A stretch of 29,087 bases of DNA. It comes from JAFIHK01 sp041441455. GTDB taxonomy: Bacteria > Bacteroidota > Bacteroidia > Bacteroidales > UBA932. Below the pieces are notes generated by a model. It ran no database searches. It had not been told where the DNA came from and worked only from the letters and a program-made list of their open reading frames with translations. Shown here in pieces: positions 7,382 to 16,052 of the stretch. A program made the translations under genes and the position numbers. The stretch is taken from NCBI GenBank assembly GCA_041441455.1, contig JASDTB010000019.1, forward strand, positions 1-29,087, given 5' to 3'. Numbering within the stretch: position 1 is the first letter of the stretch; each line of letters opens with the position of its first letter.

Positions 7382-8235
7382 TATGCACATTTTATGTTCA
7401 TACTGATATCCAGCGCAGTTACCGAGTGAGTCAATGCACCAACACTGATATAATCTACTCCGGTTTCGGCTACCGATTTCAGTCTCTCGATGGTCATATT
7501 TCCAGAAGCCTCTGTCTTTGTTCTACCTGCAACCATCATAACCGCCTCTTTCATAAGATCATTCGACATATTATCGAGCATTATGATATCTACATTGCAT
7601 TCTAGAGCCTCTTTCACCTCGTCGAGATTGGTCGTCTCTACTTCAATTTTTATGCCTTGACCAACATTTTTTCTGATTTGCTCTACAGCTTTTGTAATCG
7701 AACCAGCTATCTTAATATGGTTGTCCTTGATCATCACCAAGTCATATAATCCCATTCTATGATTTTTTGCTCCTCCATCACTGACAGCTTGCTTATCGAA
7801 AATCCGCATTCCTGGAACTGTCTTTCGAGTATCTAAAAGCTCCGTTTTATAACCCTTTAACTCATTAACATAATCGGCCGTTTTAGTAGCTATTCCCGAC
7901 ATTCTTTGCAAGATATTGAGGGAAATCCGCTCCCCTTTCAACAAAGTAGAGTACTTAGCTTCGATTCTTAAGATTACGTCACCCCTCTTTACTTTTTCAC
8001 CATCTTTTACAAATGGGGTCCATTTAATATCTTTTTCGAATTTTTCGAATACTCTTCGAATTAACGAAAGGCCAGAGATTACACCTTCGGATTTCGCGGT
8101 CATTTCAGCAACAGCATTCAATGAATCGGGAATCAAAGATTCAGTTGTAATATCTCCAGTATTAATATCCTCCTCAATTGCTAAATCAATGAGTTTATCT
8201 ATCAACAGGTTTTTCATAGATTCTATCTTTTTCAA
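7381..8235 (-). CDS. nadC: Nicotinate-nucleotide pyrophosphorylase (carboxylating) NadC
   Basis: Transfers phosphoribosyl from PRPP to quinolinate, with loss of CO2, to give nicotinate mononucleotide. The 284-residue protein has the family hallmarks: ERISLNILQRMSGIATKTAD, LDTRKTVPGMRIFDKQAV, GGAKNHRMGLYD, VMIKDNHI, IEVETTNLDE, IMLDNM, EASGNM and YISVGALTHS. The start at 8235 lies 41 bases inside nadB. The in-frame ATG at 8217 (MKNLLIDK) is equally possible and gives a shorter overlap. The TAATG junction with nadA implies translational coupling. All expected active-site basic residues in the DTRKT and KNHR segments are present, so the enzyme should be functional. Confidence 0.96.
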   Translation of the reverse strand: MKKIESMKNLLIDKLIDLAIEEDINTGDITTESLIPDSLNAVAEMTAKSEGVISGLSLIRRVFEKFEKDIKWTPFVKDGEKVKRGDVILRIEAKYSTLLKGERISLNILQRMSGIATKTADYVNELKGYKTELLDTRKTVPGMRIFDKQAVSDGGAKNHRMGLYDLVMIKDNHIKIAGSITKAVEQIRKNVGQGIKIEVETTNLDEVKEALECNVDIIMLDNMSNDLMKEAVMMVAGRTKTEASGNMTIERLKSVAETGVDYISVGALTHSVTALDISMNIKCA

Positions 8236-9781
8236 TTATAGTATGGAATAGGTAATCAGTAGAATTTGATGGATAGTCCGATCTTAGATGGGCACCTCTG
8301 CTCTCTTTGCGATAAATTGCAGATTTAAAAATTAAATCTGCTACAACAATGAGGTTCATTGTCTTCTGTTTAAGCCACCCACTAAATGCATTTTTATAAG
8401 AAGCCTCCAATTGTCTGACCTCATTTTGCCCCTTTATTAGAGACTCTTCGTCTCGGACAATCCCAACATAACGCATCATTATATCCGAAAGCTCTCTTTT
8501 AAACTTTCCAAAAAGCGCTTTATCGTTTTCAGACAAATATCCATCAGGCTCTGTATAGTGCGAATTTTGAGACAAACTATCTAATTTGTGCAAATATTTA
8601 TAGTCCGCCGAAGTTGTAATCGCAACTGCTCTATGAACAAATACTAAACACTCTAAGAGCGAGTTTGAGGCTAATCTATTTGCTCCCATTACACCAGTAG
8701 ATGCTAACTCTCCACACACAAACAAATTCTCAATATTTGTCATTCCAAACTCATCAGTTTCAACTCCCCCTATTGTATAATGAGCAGCAGGAGAGACAGG
8801 TACATTATCAGTCAAATCCATTCCCAACTTTAAGCAAGTCTGATAGATTGTAGGAAAGCGAGAGATAATTCGGTTCGAGTCTAAATGTTTCAACGAGAGC
8901 GTTACGTGAGAACTACCCTCATTTAACATCTGTTTATAGATTTCAGCAGATACGATATCCCTTGGGGCAAGCTCAGCTAAAGGGTGGACAGAGAGCATGA
9001 ATCTCTCTCCCTTTTTATTGAGCAGATGCGCACCTTCGCCTCTTACCGCCTCACTGATCAAAAATGCGGTCTTCTCCTCTCCAGCAAACAGTGCAGTAGG
9101 ATGAAATTGTATAAACTCCATATCTGCAATTCGGCATCCAGCTTTATAACAGATTGCAATTCCTTCGCCTAAGGTAGATGGAGGATTTGTCGACCGTGAA
9201 TAGATTGCAGACGCACCGCCTGTAGACAAAATTGTATGTTTCGAAAAGAATGAAGTTTTAGAACCATTATCCGATCTGCAAATAGCTCCAAAGCAAACAC
9301 CTTCATGAGTGATTAAACTTTCGAGTGAGTAGTTTTCGTAGAGCGTAATTTTCTGAGACGTTAGAACTTTATCAATCATAAACTCCACAATCATCCGCCC
9401 AGTAGCGTCACCCCCAGAATGAAGAATTCTTTTAAAGTGATGTCCTCCCTCTAATCCAAGAGCTAATTCCCCATTCTCTTGATCGAACTTCATCCCTTCG
9501 TCAATAATCTCACGAATTCGATCAGGACCCTCATTGACTAAAATATCAACTCTTCCTTTATCACAAAGGCCTGCACCAGCAGTTAAAGTGTCGTTAAAAT
9601 GGATTGTAGTGTCGTCCTCTTCATGAGTTACGGCCGCAATTCCCCCTTGAGCATAGTAAGAGTTACTTTCCCGAATGATTGACTTTGTAATAAGCGCGAC
9701 AGTTCCGTAAGCAGACGACTTCCAAGCGGCATACAAACCGGCAAGGCCGCCTCCAACTATTATATAATCATACCTTGGCAC
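8195..9781 (-). CDS. nadB: L-aspartate oxidase NadB
   Basis: FAD enzyme that oxidises L-aspartate to iminoaspartate, the first step of de novo NAD synthesis. Of its 528 residues, the N-terminus carries the dinucleotide fold (YIIVGGGLAGLYAAW). Succinate dehydrogenase/fumarate reductase family motifs follow: SNSYYAQGGIAAV, HSGGDATGRMIVEF, EFIQFHPTALF, VRGEGAHLLN, SPAAHYTIGGV, FVCGELASTGVMGANRLASN and SLLE. The start codon is GTG (9781); no ATG lies upstream in frame before the gap, and the fold begins four residues in. It is the first gene of the nad cluster and has its own promoter-like sequence at 9808-9840, so the cluster need not depend on the kinase gene upstream. Confidence 0.96.
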   Translation of the reverse strand: MPRYDYIIVGGGLAGLYAAWKSSAYGTVALITKSIIRESNSYYAQGGIAAVTHEEDDTTIHFNDTLTAGAGLCDKGRVDILVNEGPDRIREIIDEGMKFDQENGELALGLEGGHHFKRILHSGGDATGRMIVEFMIDKVLTSQKITLYENYSLESLITHEGVCFGAICRSDNGSKTSFFSKHTILSTGGASAIYSRSTNPPSTLGEGIAICYKAGCRIADMEFIQFHPTALFAGEEKTAFLISEAVRGEGAHLLNKKGERFMLSVHPLAELAPRDIVSAEIYKQMLNEGSSHVTLSLKHLDSNRIISRFPTIYQTCLKLGMDLTDNVPVSPAAHYTIGGVETDEFGMTNIENLFVCGELASTGVMGANRLASNSLLECLVFVHRAVAITTSADYKYLHKLDSLSQNSHYTEPDGYLSENDKALFGKFKRELSDIMMRYVGIVRDEESLIKGQNEVRQLEASYKNAFSGWLKQKTMNLIVVADLIFKSAIYRKESRGAHLRSDYPSNSTDYLFHTIIEKDRIYEKPVDR

Positions 9782-9807
9782 GATGTGTTTTTCTAAAATA
9801 AAGGCCG

Positions 9808-9840
9808 TAAAAGTACAAAATTATTTTCCGAAGAGCGAAA
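9808..9840 (-). promoter_or_regulatory. Candidate nadBCA promoter
   Basis: Minus strand TACTTTTA (9815 to 9808) matches TAnnTTTG at seven of eight positions. TTTCG (9840 to 9836) lies 20 bases upstream in the -33 position. The leader to the GTG at 9781 would be about 20 nt. I see no binding palindrome for a known NAD regulator. Confidence 0.45.
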
Positions 9841-9845
9841 ATAAG

Positions 9846-11750
9846 TTAGTAAGGATGAGTGAAGATAAACCTGGCTCCCTCTTTATAGTTTTTGTCAACC
9901 CAGATTTTTCCTCCCATACGAGTAACAATTTGCTTACAGATGGCCAGACCTAAACCACTACCTTGTTTGGTCTCATTAAATTTTTCGAATCTTTCAAACA
10001 CTCTGTCAAAAGCATTTTCGGGGATTCCAGGTCCAGTATCAGAAACTGAGATTGCAACCATTCTCTCATCTGGCAAGATTGTATATTTGAGAGTAATGAC
10101 TCCTCGATCAGTAAATTTCTTAGCATTAGAGAGAAGATTTATCATCACTTGCGTCAACTTGTTAACGTCAGTATTGATATAGAACTCTTCTGCCCCTTTT
10201 TCAAATTTGAAAATAACCTCCTTATCATTACCAAAAGAGCTTGTATTTAATGCTTGAATACAAATAGAATTCAGATTTTCGCGTCTGAAATTGAATTGGG
10301 CTTTGCCTGTTTCGAGTTTAGATATATCAAGAATGTCGTTAATCAATGAGAGAAGTAGCTCCGAATTCTTATGAATTATATTTTTAAAGCTTTTTGCTTC
10401 ATCTTCTCCAAGATCTTCACTCGCAAGTAGGTTTGAAAAACCAACAATTGCATTTAATGGAGTTCGTATTTCGTGGCTCATGTTGGCAAGAAATGCAGAT
10501 TTTAATTTATCAGACTCTTCGGCCCTCTCTTTAGCATGTATAAGCTCAAGTTCATTTTTTTCTAGATTCTTTTTCAATTTCGTATTTCTAGAGTAAAGGA
10601 CAAAAAGTAAGGCTGTAAACATACCTAAGAACACAGTAGCGAAAGAGATATAAAAAAGATAATCACGATACTTTGATATTCTTGCATCCTCAAAAGAGAC
10701 GATTTCACTATCGGCAGGTAACTGATACTCTTTAACTCCAATTTTATTCAATTTAGCTTTGTCGAACTGATAGTATCCCCTATTTTCAATAAATCTCACT
10801 GAATCTCTATGACCACTGTAAAACAACTCTATCTGTTTAACAATTTCCGCTGCATTGGAATTATATCGAGGAATATAGCCTCCAATAGCGATAGTTCCTA
10901 TACCTGTACTAGTAAGTGAGAAAACTGGAATTGTCATATTCTTGGCAACAAGCTGCGCTACAGAGTTAGATAAATAGTAAAGTCCATCTTTATCTATACG
11001 CCAAGTCCCTATCAATAAAGCAGAGTGCTCAGGTAGTTTGCCTATTAGCTCTTTTGCCTCTTCTGTTGAATAAATCCGGCTATCTACCAAAGTCAGGCTT
11101 ATGTCTGGGTATCTCTTCATCTCTCTTTTAACAAGTTGTTGGAGAGAGACACCTCCATATGTATTATCAGATACAAATGCAATATTATCTACATCAGGAT
11201 AAAACCTTTTTATAAGATCTATGTTGCGTTTTACATCATACTCATTTATGAACCCTCCAGCGTATCCGATTGAATCAGCCTTAGACATCATATCCAAATA
11301 ACTTGGGTCACCAACTAACTCCCCATCTGGTAAAACAATTCCATTTTCACTTGCATAGAGTGCAAAAAAGGGAATATTAGGGTTAAAATCTGGTTGTTGA
11401 GTATAAGCAGCCCAAGCCTCTTGACCAAGAAGAATTACTGCTTTTAAATTCTTCCCGTTATACTTTGCAATTAAATCATGCACTCTTGATTTCCAAAGCC
11501 CTGCCTCCTTTTCAAAATCGCGGCATGCCATATCTTCGATCAAAACCCGACCTTTAAACTTAGTTGCATCCAACCGTTTTTCGAAAGATGAAATAAAGTC
11601 TGTAACTCTCTTTGTATCTGGATTATAAGAAGATATAATGAGATAAATTCCTTCGCTGGCATAAGCCTCCGCTTTTGCCATAAAGGATTTAAAACAAACA
11701 AAACCTAGAACTATAATAAATACTTTAAACGAGAAGTTTTTCATTTTCAT
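9846..11750 (-). CDS. Sensor histidine kinase with periplasmic ABC-type substrate-binding domain
   Basis: A 634-residue membrane kinase. A signal/anchor (about 6-28) is followed by a periplasmic region (about 30-355) of the ABC substrate-binding type (YLIISSYNPDTKRVTDFISS, AVILLGQEAWAAY, IPFFALYASENG, NIAFVSDNTYGG, ALLIGTWRIDKDG, PVFSLTSTGIGTIAIGGYIP). A membrane helix at about 364-386 and a coiled linker AKERAEESDKLKSAFL come next. HisKA has the phospho-acceptor His426 in SHEIRTPLNAIVGF. The HATPase has NLLSNAKKF, SDTGPGIPENAFDRVFERF and GSGLGLAICKQ. There is no receiver domain, and no response regulator gene is adjacent. It follows the CotH kinase gene by 12 bases. A perfect -7 element ends four bases before the ATG, so the start or transcript leader is in question; ATG at 11744 is an alternative. 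The ligand is unknown, perhaps a small molecule or peptide captured in the periplasm. Confidence 0.9.
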   Translation of the reverse strand: MKMKNFSFKVFIIVLGFVCFKSFMAKAEAYASEGIYLIISSYNPDTKRVTDFISSFEKRLDATKFKGRVLIEDMACRDFEKEAGLWKSRVHDLIAKYNGKNLKAVILLGQEAWAAYTQQPDFNPNIPFFALYASENGIVLPDGELVGDPSYLDMMSKADSIGYAGGFINEYDVKRNIDLIKRFYPDVDNIAFVSDNTYGGVSLQQLVKREMKRYPDISLTLVDSRIYSTEEAKELIGKLPEHSALLIGTWRIDKDGLYYLSNSVAQLVAKNMTIPVFSLTSTGIGTIAIGGYIPRYNSNAAEIVKQIELFYSGHRDSVRFIENRGYYQFDKAKLNKIGVKEYQLPADSEIVSFEDARISKYRDYLFYISFATVFLGMFTALLFVLYSRNTKLKKNLEKNELELIHAKERAEESDKLKSAFLANMSHEIRTPLNAIVGFSNLLASEDLGEDEAKSFKNIIHKNSELLLSLINDILDISKLETGKAQFNFRRENLNSICIQALNTSSFGNDKEVIFKFEKGAEEFYINTDVNKLTQVMINLLSNAKKFTDRGVITLKYTILPDERMVAISVSDTGPGIPENAFDRVFERFEKFNETKQGSGLGLAICKQIVTRMGGKIWVDKNYKEGARFIFTHPY

Positions 11751-11754
11751 TACG

Positions 11755-11762
11755 CAAATATA
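11755..11762 (-). promoter_or_regulatory. Candidate -7 element just before the kinase start
   Basis: Minus strand TATATTTG fits TAnnTTTG exactly, is followed by C as in many Bacteroidota promoters, and begins directly after the CotH stop codon. GTTG lies 17 bases upstream as a poor -33. It ends four bases before the ATG, so a transcript from it would start at or within the first codons. Confidence 0.35.
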
Positions 11763-13268
11763 CTAAAGATCCATAATTGCAACATTTAGCCACTCCATTC
11801 TGTTTACTATAAAATCTTTTAAGTCTTTAACAGCTTTAGAATAGTCAGAAATCTGCTCGGATTTATAAGTTGACTGCCAAATAGCATGGTTTTTAGCTTG
11901 TGAATACTTCAGCTCTTCTGCCGAAGAATCAATGAAATCGAGAATCTTTTGTCGATTCGTATATAAATAGACCCATCTCTCTTTGAGTTTATCCACGAAG
12001 TATCTGTCATCGAATAATCTGTCGATCCAAGGAGAGTTTTTAATCTTCCATTTATTATCATGTTTTAATTCATACAGACCTAATGCCATATCGTAGTCCC
12101 AAACAGGCCCTATAAATAACTTCCCATCAATAGGTTTATAAAAATACACCGAAGAGAAAAATGCAGCATCATTGTTAAGAGATACTTCATTGACTAAATA
12201 CCAATTAATAAAACTCTCAACATCAATGTATGATCGATAACCAGAATCTGGCTTTGCAAAATTTTCAGAATAAATTACCTTTTCAGTCTTCCTAATATAG
12301 TCAATTATTGATGTCGAATCGGCAAAAGTTGGAGAAGCTGTTTTTTGATAAACAAATACAGACCCTAAATCTTCACCCGATCTTGAGTACTCGTTCAGTT
12401 TATCTGTAGTGAAAAAAGGTGCTTTCCTCTCAGCGACTCTCACATAAGAGTCAATTTCAAGGAAGAAACCCTTATCTCCTGCAGGAACTCGATTAGTAGC
12501 AACCATAACTTGCTCACATAATTGATAAACCCCACGATGTTCTCCATTTACAAACAGTTCAACTGGCACAGACCTTACTGTATATGGCATATCCAAAAAA
12601 CGGCTCATAAAAAATGCTGTTGAAGTTCTTAGCAAAGAATAGTCTATATAATTTGCTAACAATACCCACTCATCACTTGGAGGCATGCCTAAAAGCCCAA
12701 CCTTCTCAGAAAATTTTAATTTGTATGGTTTTTTGGGAAATCTCCATGTAGTATTTCCTCTGCCTCTGATTTTAACAGGTCCTGTGTAAGACAAATCACT
12801 ACCCAACTTTCCTGCATAAGAGTCGAACGCTGCATTTAAATAGACTACTCTATCAACTATCGTCCGATTTTTTTCAGTCTCAACTCTAATAATAGGCAGT
12901 CCAGTAAATATAACAACCTGAACAATAAATGACTGCTCATGCCCTGTCAATCTATGTTTTAAGGTATATACAACTTTTTGATTAAAGTCATTTTCACTTA
13001 TTTTAGATTGTTGTTTAACGCCATTTACGTACACATCAATCTCGTTATCGACAGAAAATTCAGCGATTAGCCGACCAACATTAACTGGTTCTGGAAACAT
13101 GCATACAAACACCTCCCCATCTTGAAAAGCATTAACATTCTTGATTAGGATAGGATTGTCTTCCATCTTGAATCCGATGGAAAAATTGAACTTAGTTTGA
13201 GAGTCTAGTCTGAGAAAAATTAAAAAAAACACAGACAGGACAAGGAAACAACGAGAAAAAGCATTCAT
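11763..13268 (-). CDS. Secreted CotH-family kinase-like protein
   Basis: A 501-residue exported protein with a signal peptide in about the first 24 residues. Residues 28-150 look like an immunoglobulin-like or cadherin-like beta domain (VFVCMFPEPVNVGRLIAEF, IDVYVNG, FIVQVVIFTGLPIIRVE). From about 160 the CotH pattern is clear: VKIRGRGNTTWRFPKKPYKL, EWVLLANYIDYSLLRTS, PVELFVNGEHRGVYQLCEQV, FLEID, FINWYLVNEVSLNNDAAFFS, SVYFYKPIDGKLFIGPVWDY and DMALG. CotH proteins are atypical kinases first known from Bacillus spore coats, where CotH phosphorylates coat proteins. In Bacteroidota they are extracytoplasmic, with mostly unknown targets. The WDYDMALG segment carries the acidic metal-binding residues expected of an active member. 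It shares a 12-base junction with the downstream kinase gene, suggesting a two-gene operon. Confidence 0.88.
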   Translation of the reverse strand: MNAFSRCFLVLSVFFLIFLRLDSQTKFNFSIGFKMEDNPILIKNVNAFQDGEVFVCMFPEPVNVGRLIAEFSVDNEIDVYVNGVKQQSKISENDFNQKVVYTLKHRLTGHEQSFIVQVVIFTGLPIIRVETEKNRTIVDRVVYLNAAFDSYAGKLGSDLSYTGPVKIRGRGNTTWRFPKKPYKLKFSEKVGLLGMPPSDEWVLLANYIDYSLLRTSTAFFMSRFLDMPYTVRSVPVELFVNGEHRGVYQLCEQVMVATNRVPAGDKGFFLEIDSYVRVAERKAPFFTTDKLNEYSRSGEDLGSVFVYQKTASPTFADSTSIIDYIRKTEKVIYSENFAKPDSGYRSYIDVESFINWYLVNEVSLNNDAAFFSSVYFYKPIDGKLFIGPVWDYDMALGLYELKHDNKWKIKNSPWIDRLFDDRYFVDKLKERWVYLYTNRQKILDFIDSSAEELKYSQAKNHAIWQSTYKSEQISDYSKAVKDLKDFIVNRMEWLNVAIMDL

Positions 13269-13288
13269 ATTACCCCCATTTACCGCAT

Positions 13289-13320
13289 TAAAGTTAAGAT
13301 TTTTAACGAAAGTTCACAAA
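13289..13320 (-). promoter_or_regulatory. Promoter for the CotH/kinase operon
   Basis: Minus strand TTTG (13320 to 13317), a spacer of exactly 20 bases, and TAACTTTA (13296 to 13289) form a -33/-7 pair of the Bacteroidota vegetative type with one mismatch in the -7. It stands 20 bases before the ATG at 13268. It overlaps the presumed control region of the divergent kinase gene. Confidence 0.6.
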
Positions 13321-13345
13321 GAAAAACAAATTAATGTTAAATTTG
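13313..13345 (+). promoter_or_regulatory. Promoter for the 5TMR hybrid kinase; decides its start
   Basis: TAAATTTG at 13338-13345 is an exact TAnnTTTG, with TTCAC at 13313-13317 in a weak -33 position 20 bases upstream. Because the -7 lies inside the longest open frame (ATG 13334), a transcript would begin near 13352. Translation should therefore begin at ATG 13373. Confidence 0.5.
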
Positions 13346-13372
13346 TATAAAGCGCATTCTAAAAGAATAATT

Positions 13373-15958
13373 ATGGGAGATTCTATTATAACAGGACTTG
13401 TTCAAAACATAGCAATACTCTTATCTTTTAGCATCTTATATGATATCATTTGGCTAAAAAAGGATCTTGCTCGTTCAAAATACGGTAAAATTGCAGTAGG
13501 TCTTGTAATTGGTATCACCGGAATACTTCTAATGGTTACACCTTGGAAATATGTACCAGGGATAACGTTTGACACAAGATCTATCTTACTTTTAGTATCT
13601 GGTATGTTTTTTGGCACAATCCCAACACTTGTTGGAATGCTCTTAACAGCAATCTTCAGAATTTTTCTTGGTGGAGCCGGCATGTGGATGGGAATTGGGA
13701 CTATTATAGTCTCTGGTGGTGTTGGAATTATATGGCATCATTACAGATACAAAAAAATTCTTCAAAATTTTTTCAAAGAGACATTTACTGCAGCAATTAT
13801 CGCTCACACTTTAATGCTTCTCAGTATTTTACTTTTACCTAGGCCCCTTTGGCTTCCAACTTTCAATCAAATTGCAATCTACTTTGCCACTTTATACCCA
13901 ATTGGAACAATCCTTTTAGGGATGGTTATGCTAAATAGATACCAAAATCAAAAAACGCGTGAAAAGGTTAAATTTAACGAATCGATCTACTTTTCATTCA
14001 TCAACTCAAATACCGATATGGTAGTTATGAAAGATGAAAATCGAAGAATTATTTTAGCTAACGACGCATTTTGTAACAAATTTAAATTTTCATACAAAGA
14101 GATAATAGGCAAAAGAGATGATGAGGGACTCTTTAGTGATGACACATTAAAACTTATAAGAGAGATTGACAGTCTTGTAGTTAATCTTAACACAACCGTC
14201 AATAAAGAGTTTAGATTCAATAATTACATATTTGACGTTAAAGCATTTCCGATAAAGCTATTAGACGACCACTCAGGCATCGGAGTAATTGTCAGAGATA
14301 TTACAGATAAAAACAAGAAAAATAATCTGCAAAAAGCCTTACTTGAAATCTCTAAAATCTCTTATCAAGACTTAGACCTTAGAGCATTTTTAAAAGAGAT
14401 TCACTGTAATATTTCATCTGTTATCAATGCCCAAAATTTTTACATTGCCCTTTATGACAAAAAAACTGACAAATATAGTTTCCCGTACTATATTGATGAG
14501 ATGGATGACTATGAGAGTGACGAACTCATAACTCTCAAAGATTCATTAACAGATTTAGTCCGCAAAACAGGGAAGGGGCTTATGGCTACAGCCGAAACCG
14601 AAGACCAGATTAGAAAAGAGAACAACCTTGTAACTTATGGTGAGTACTCTCCAATATGGTTAGGAGCCCCTATTATGGACTCCGCGTTGAAAGAGGTGAT
14701 TGGAGTGATTGCTATTCAAGATTATCATTCAATCGACGCGTATTCCTATGATGATCTCACTCTTTTAGAGCTATTTGCAAATAATATTGGTCTCTATATA
14801 GAGAGGTTTGAAAATGTAAATCGACTTAAAGTTTCGAAGGAGAAAGCAGAAGAGAGCGATAGATTGAAGACAGCCTTTCTTGCTAATATCAGCCACGAGA
14901 TTCGCACCCCAATGAACGGCATAGTTGGCTTTGCAAACATCTTAAAGGAAGAAATTAAGGATGAGGAACTTAACAGCTATGTAGAGATAATTTGCAAAAG
15001 TTCAGACAGACTTCTGGCAACAATTAACGACGTGATTGATGTGGCTAAAATTGAAGCAGGCCAAGTTGAAGTTCATAACGAAATCTTTGATTTAAATGTT
15101 CTGTTACAAGATTTATACTCCTTCTATTATCCACAAAAAAGAGCGTTTGATCTAATCCTTTCAATTCCATCGAAGTTACCTAAAAAGGTATATACAGACA
15201 AGACTAAGTTGACTCAGATTCTGAATAATCTGATCAGTAATGCTATGAAATTTACAAAATCGGGCGAAGTATCTTTTGGATATTTTGACGAACCAAATTC
15301 AATAACTATATTTGTAAGGGATACTGGAATAGGAATTCCGCAAGAGAGCCAAAATACGATTTTCGAAAGATTCTCTCAAGTAGAAACTGGATTAAAAAGA
15401 GAATTCGAAGGAACAGGTCTTGGATTATCTATTGCGAAAGTTTATACAGAGCTGCTTGGTGGCAAGATTTGGCTAAAGTCACAAGTAGGCAAAGGCACTG
15501 AATTCTTTTTGCAGTTACCTATGGAATCTTTGGACTCCCCCTCCGATAAAGAGCCGAAAGAGAACGAAAGAACACAAAAATCGGAAGACACAATGAACAC
15601 AACAATTTTGATAGCAGAGGACGATCAGAATAACTTCTATTATCTAAAGGTTATCCTAAAAGATAATAGCAGGATTCTTATTCACGCAAAAAACGGAAAA
15701 GAGGCTGTGAATCTTGCTAAAGAACATCCTGAAATTGACATCATTCTGATGGATATTAAAATGCCCGAAATGGATGGTCTAGAAGCAACAAGACAGATCA
15801 GGGAATTTAATCCGACTATTCCGATTATTGCTCAAACAGCTTACGCTTTAACTTCTGACAGAGAGAGAGTCCTGCAGTCAGGCTGTACTGATTACATTTC
15901 AAAGCCTATCAAAAAAGAGGATTTGATCAATCTTATAAACAAATACCTTCTCAAATAA
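13373..15958 (+). CDS. Hybrid histidine kinase with 5TMR-LYT membrane sensor, PAS, GAF and receiver
   Basis: An 861-residue membrane hybrid kinase (numbering from ATG 13373). Residues 1-190 hold several membrane helices of the 5TMR-LYT (LytS/YhcK) sensor type: GLVQNIAILLSFSILYDIIW, TFDTRSILLLVSGMFFG, PTLVGMLLTAIFRIFLGGAG. A PAS domain lies at about 205-312 (INSNTDMVVMKDENRRIILA, FDVKAFPIKLL) and a GAF domain at about 325-480. HisKA carries His508 in SHEIRTPMNGIVGF. The HATPase follows (TDKTKLTQILNNLISNAMKF, VRDTGIGIPQESQNTIFERF, GTGLGLSIAK), then a C-terminal REC (ILIAEDD, LMDIKMPEMDGLEATRQIRE, IIAQTAYA, YISKPI). The frame opens at 13334, but a -7 promoter element overlaps those codons and the 5TMR family starts near MGDSIITGLVQ, so 13373 is preferred. 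No output regulator is adjacent. 5TMR-LYT sensors have been linked to peptidoglycan or small metabolites; the ligand here is unknown. Confidence 0.93.
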   Translation: MGDSIITGLVQNIAILLSFSILYDIIWLKKDLARSKYGKIAVGLVIGITGILLMVTPWKYVPGITFDTRSILLLVSGMFFGTIPTLVGMLLTAIFRIFLGGAGMWMGIGTIIVSGGVGIIWHHYRYKKILQNFFKETFTAAIIAHTLMLLSILLLPRPLWLPTFNQIAIYFATLYPIGTILLGMVMLNRYQNQKTREKVKFNESIYFSFINSNTDMVVMKDENRRIILANDAFCNKFKFSYKEIIGKRDDEGLFSDDTLKLIREIDSLVVNLNTTVNKEFRFNNYIFDVKAFPIKLLDDHSGIGVIVRDITDKNKKNNLQKALLEISKISYQDLDLRAFLKEIHCNISSVINAQNFYIALYDKKTDKYSFPYYIDEMDDYESDELITLKDSLTDLVRKTGKGLMATAETEDQIRKENNLVTYGEYSPIWLGAPIMDSALKEVIGVIAIQDYHSIDAYSYDDLTLLELFANNIGLYIERFENVNRLKVSKEKAEESDRLKTAFLANISHEIRTPMNGIVGFANILKEEIKDEELNSYVEIICKSSDRLLATINDVIDVAKIEAGQVEVHNEIFDLNVLLQDLYSFYYPQKRAFDLILSIPSKLPKKVYTDKTKLTQILNNLISNAMKFTKSGEVSFGYFDEPNSITIFVRDTGIGIPQESQNTIFERFSQVETGLKREFEGTGLGLSIAKVYTELLGGKIWLKSQVGKGTEFFLQLPMESLDSPSDKEPKENERTQKSEDTMNTTILIAEDDQNNFYYLKVILKDNSRILIHAKNGKEAVNLAKEHPEIDIILMDIKMPEMDGLEATRQIREFNPTIPIIAQTAYALTSDRERVLQSGCTDYISKPIKKEDLINLINKYLLK

Positions 15959-16024
15959 GATTCTCATTTTTAATTATTCATTTTTTCTTAACTCTTTATA
16001 AACACTTTTATAACAAAGTGATTC

Positions 16025-16032
16025 TTATTTTG
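16025..16032 (+). promoter_or_regulatory. Weak candidate -7 element for the phosphoesterase/glycosyltransferase pair
   Basis: TTATTTTG followed by C differs from TAnnTTTG at one fixed base and leaves a leader of about 14 nt before the ATG at 16053. I see no good -33. The rest of the 94-base gap after the hybrid kinase is AT-rich and shows no hairpin terminator. Confidence 0.25.
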
Positions 16033-16052
16033 CATTAATAATTTAATGCCGA

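Noticed and set aside
8195..8235. nadB/nadC overlap as a frameshifted fusion
   Set aside because: Both proteins have complete family ends; a 41-base overlap, or 23 bases with the later ATG, is ordinary coupling in a compact operon.
7916..8251. 111-codon open frame on the + strand across the nadB/nadC junction
   Set aside because: It is antisense to conserved enzyme-coding sequence on both sides.
13270..13277. GGGGGTAAT on the minus strand just before the CotH start as another TAGGGTAA-type site
   Set aside because: The core differs (GGGGTAA), it is one base from the start codon and no CGGTTAT can follow it.
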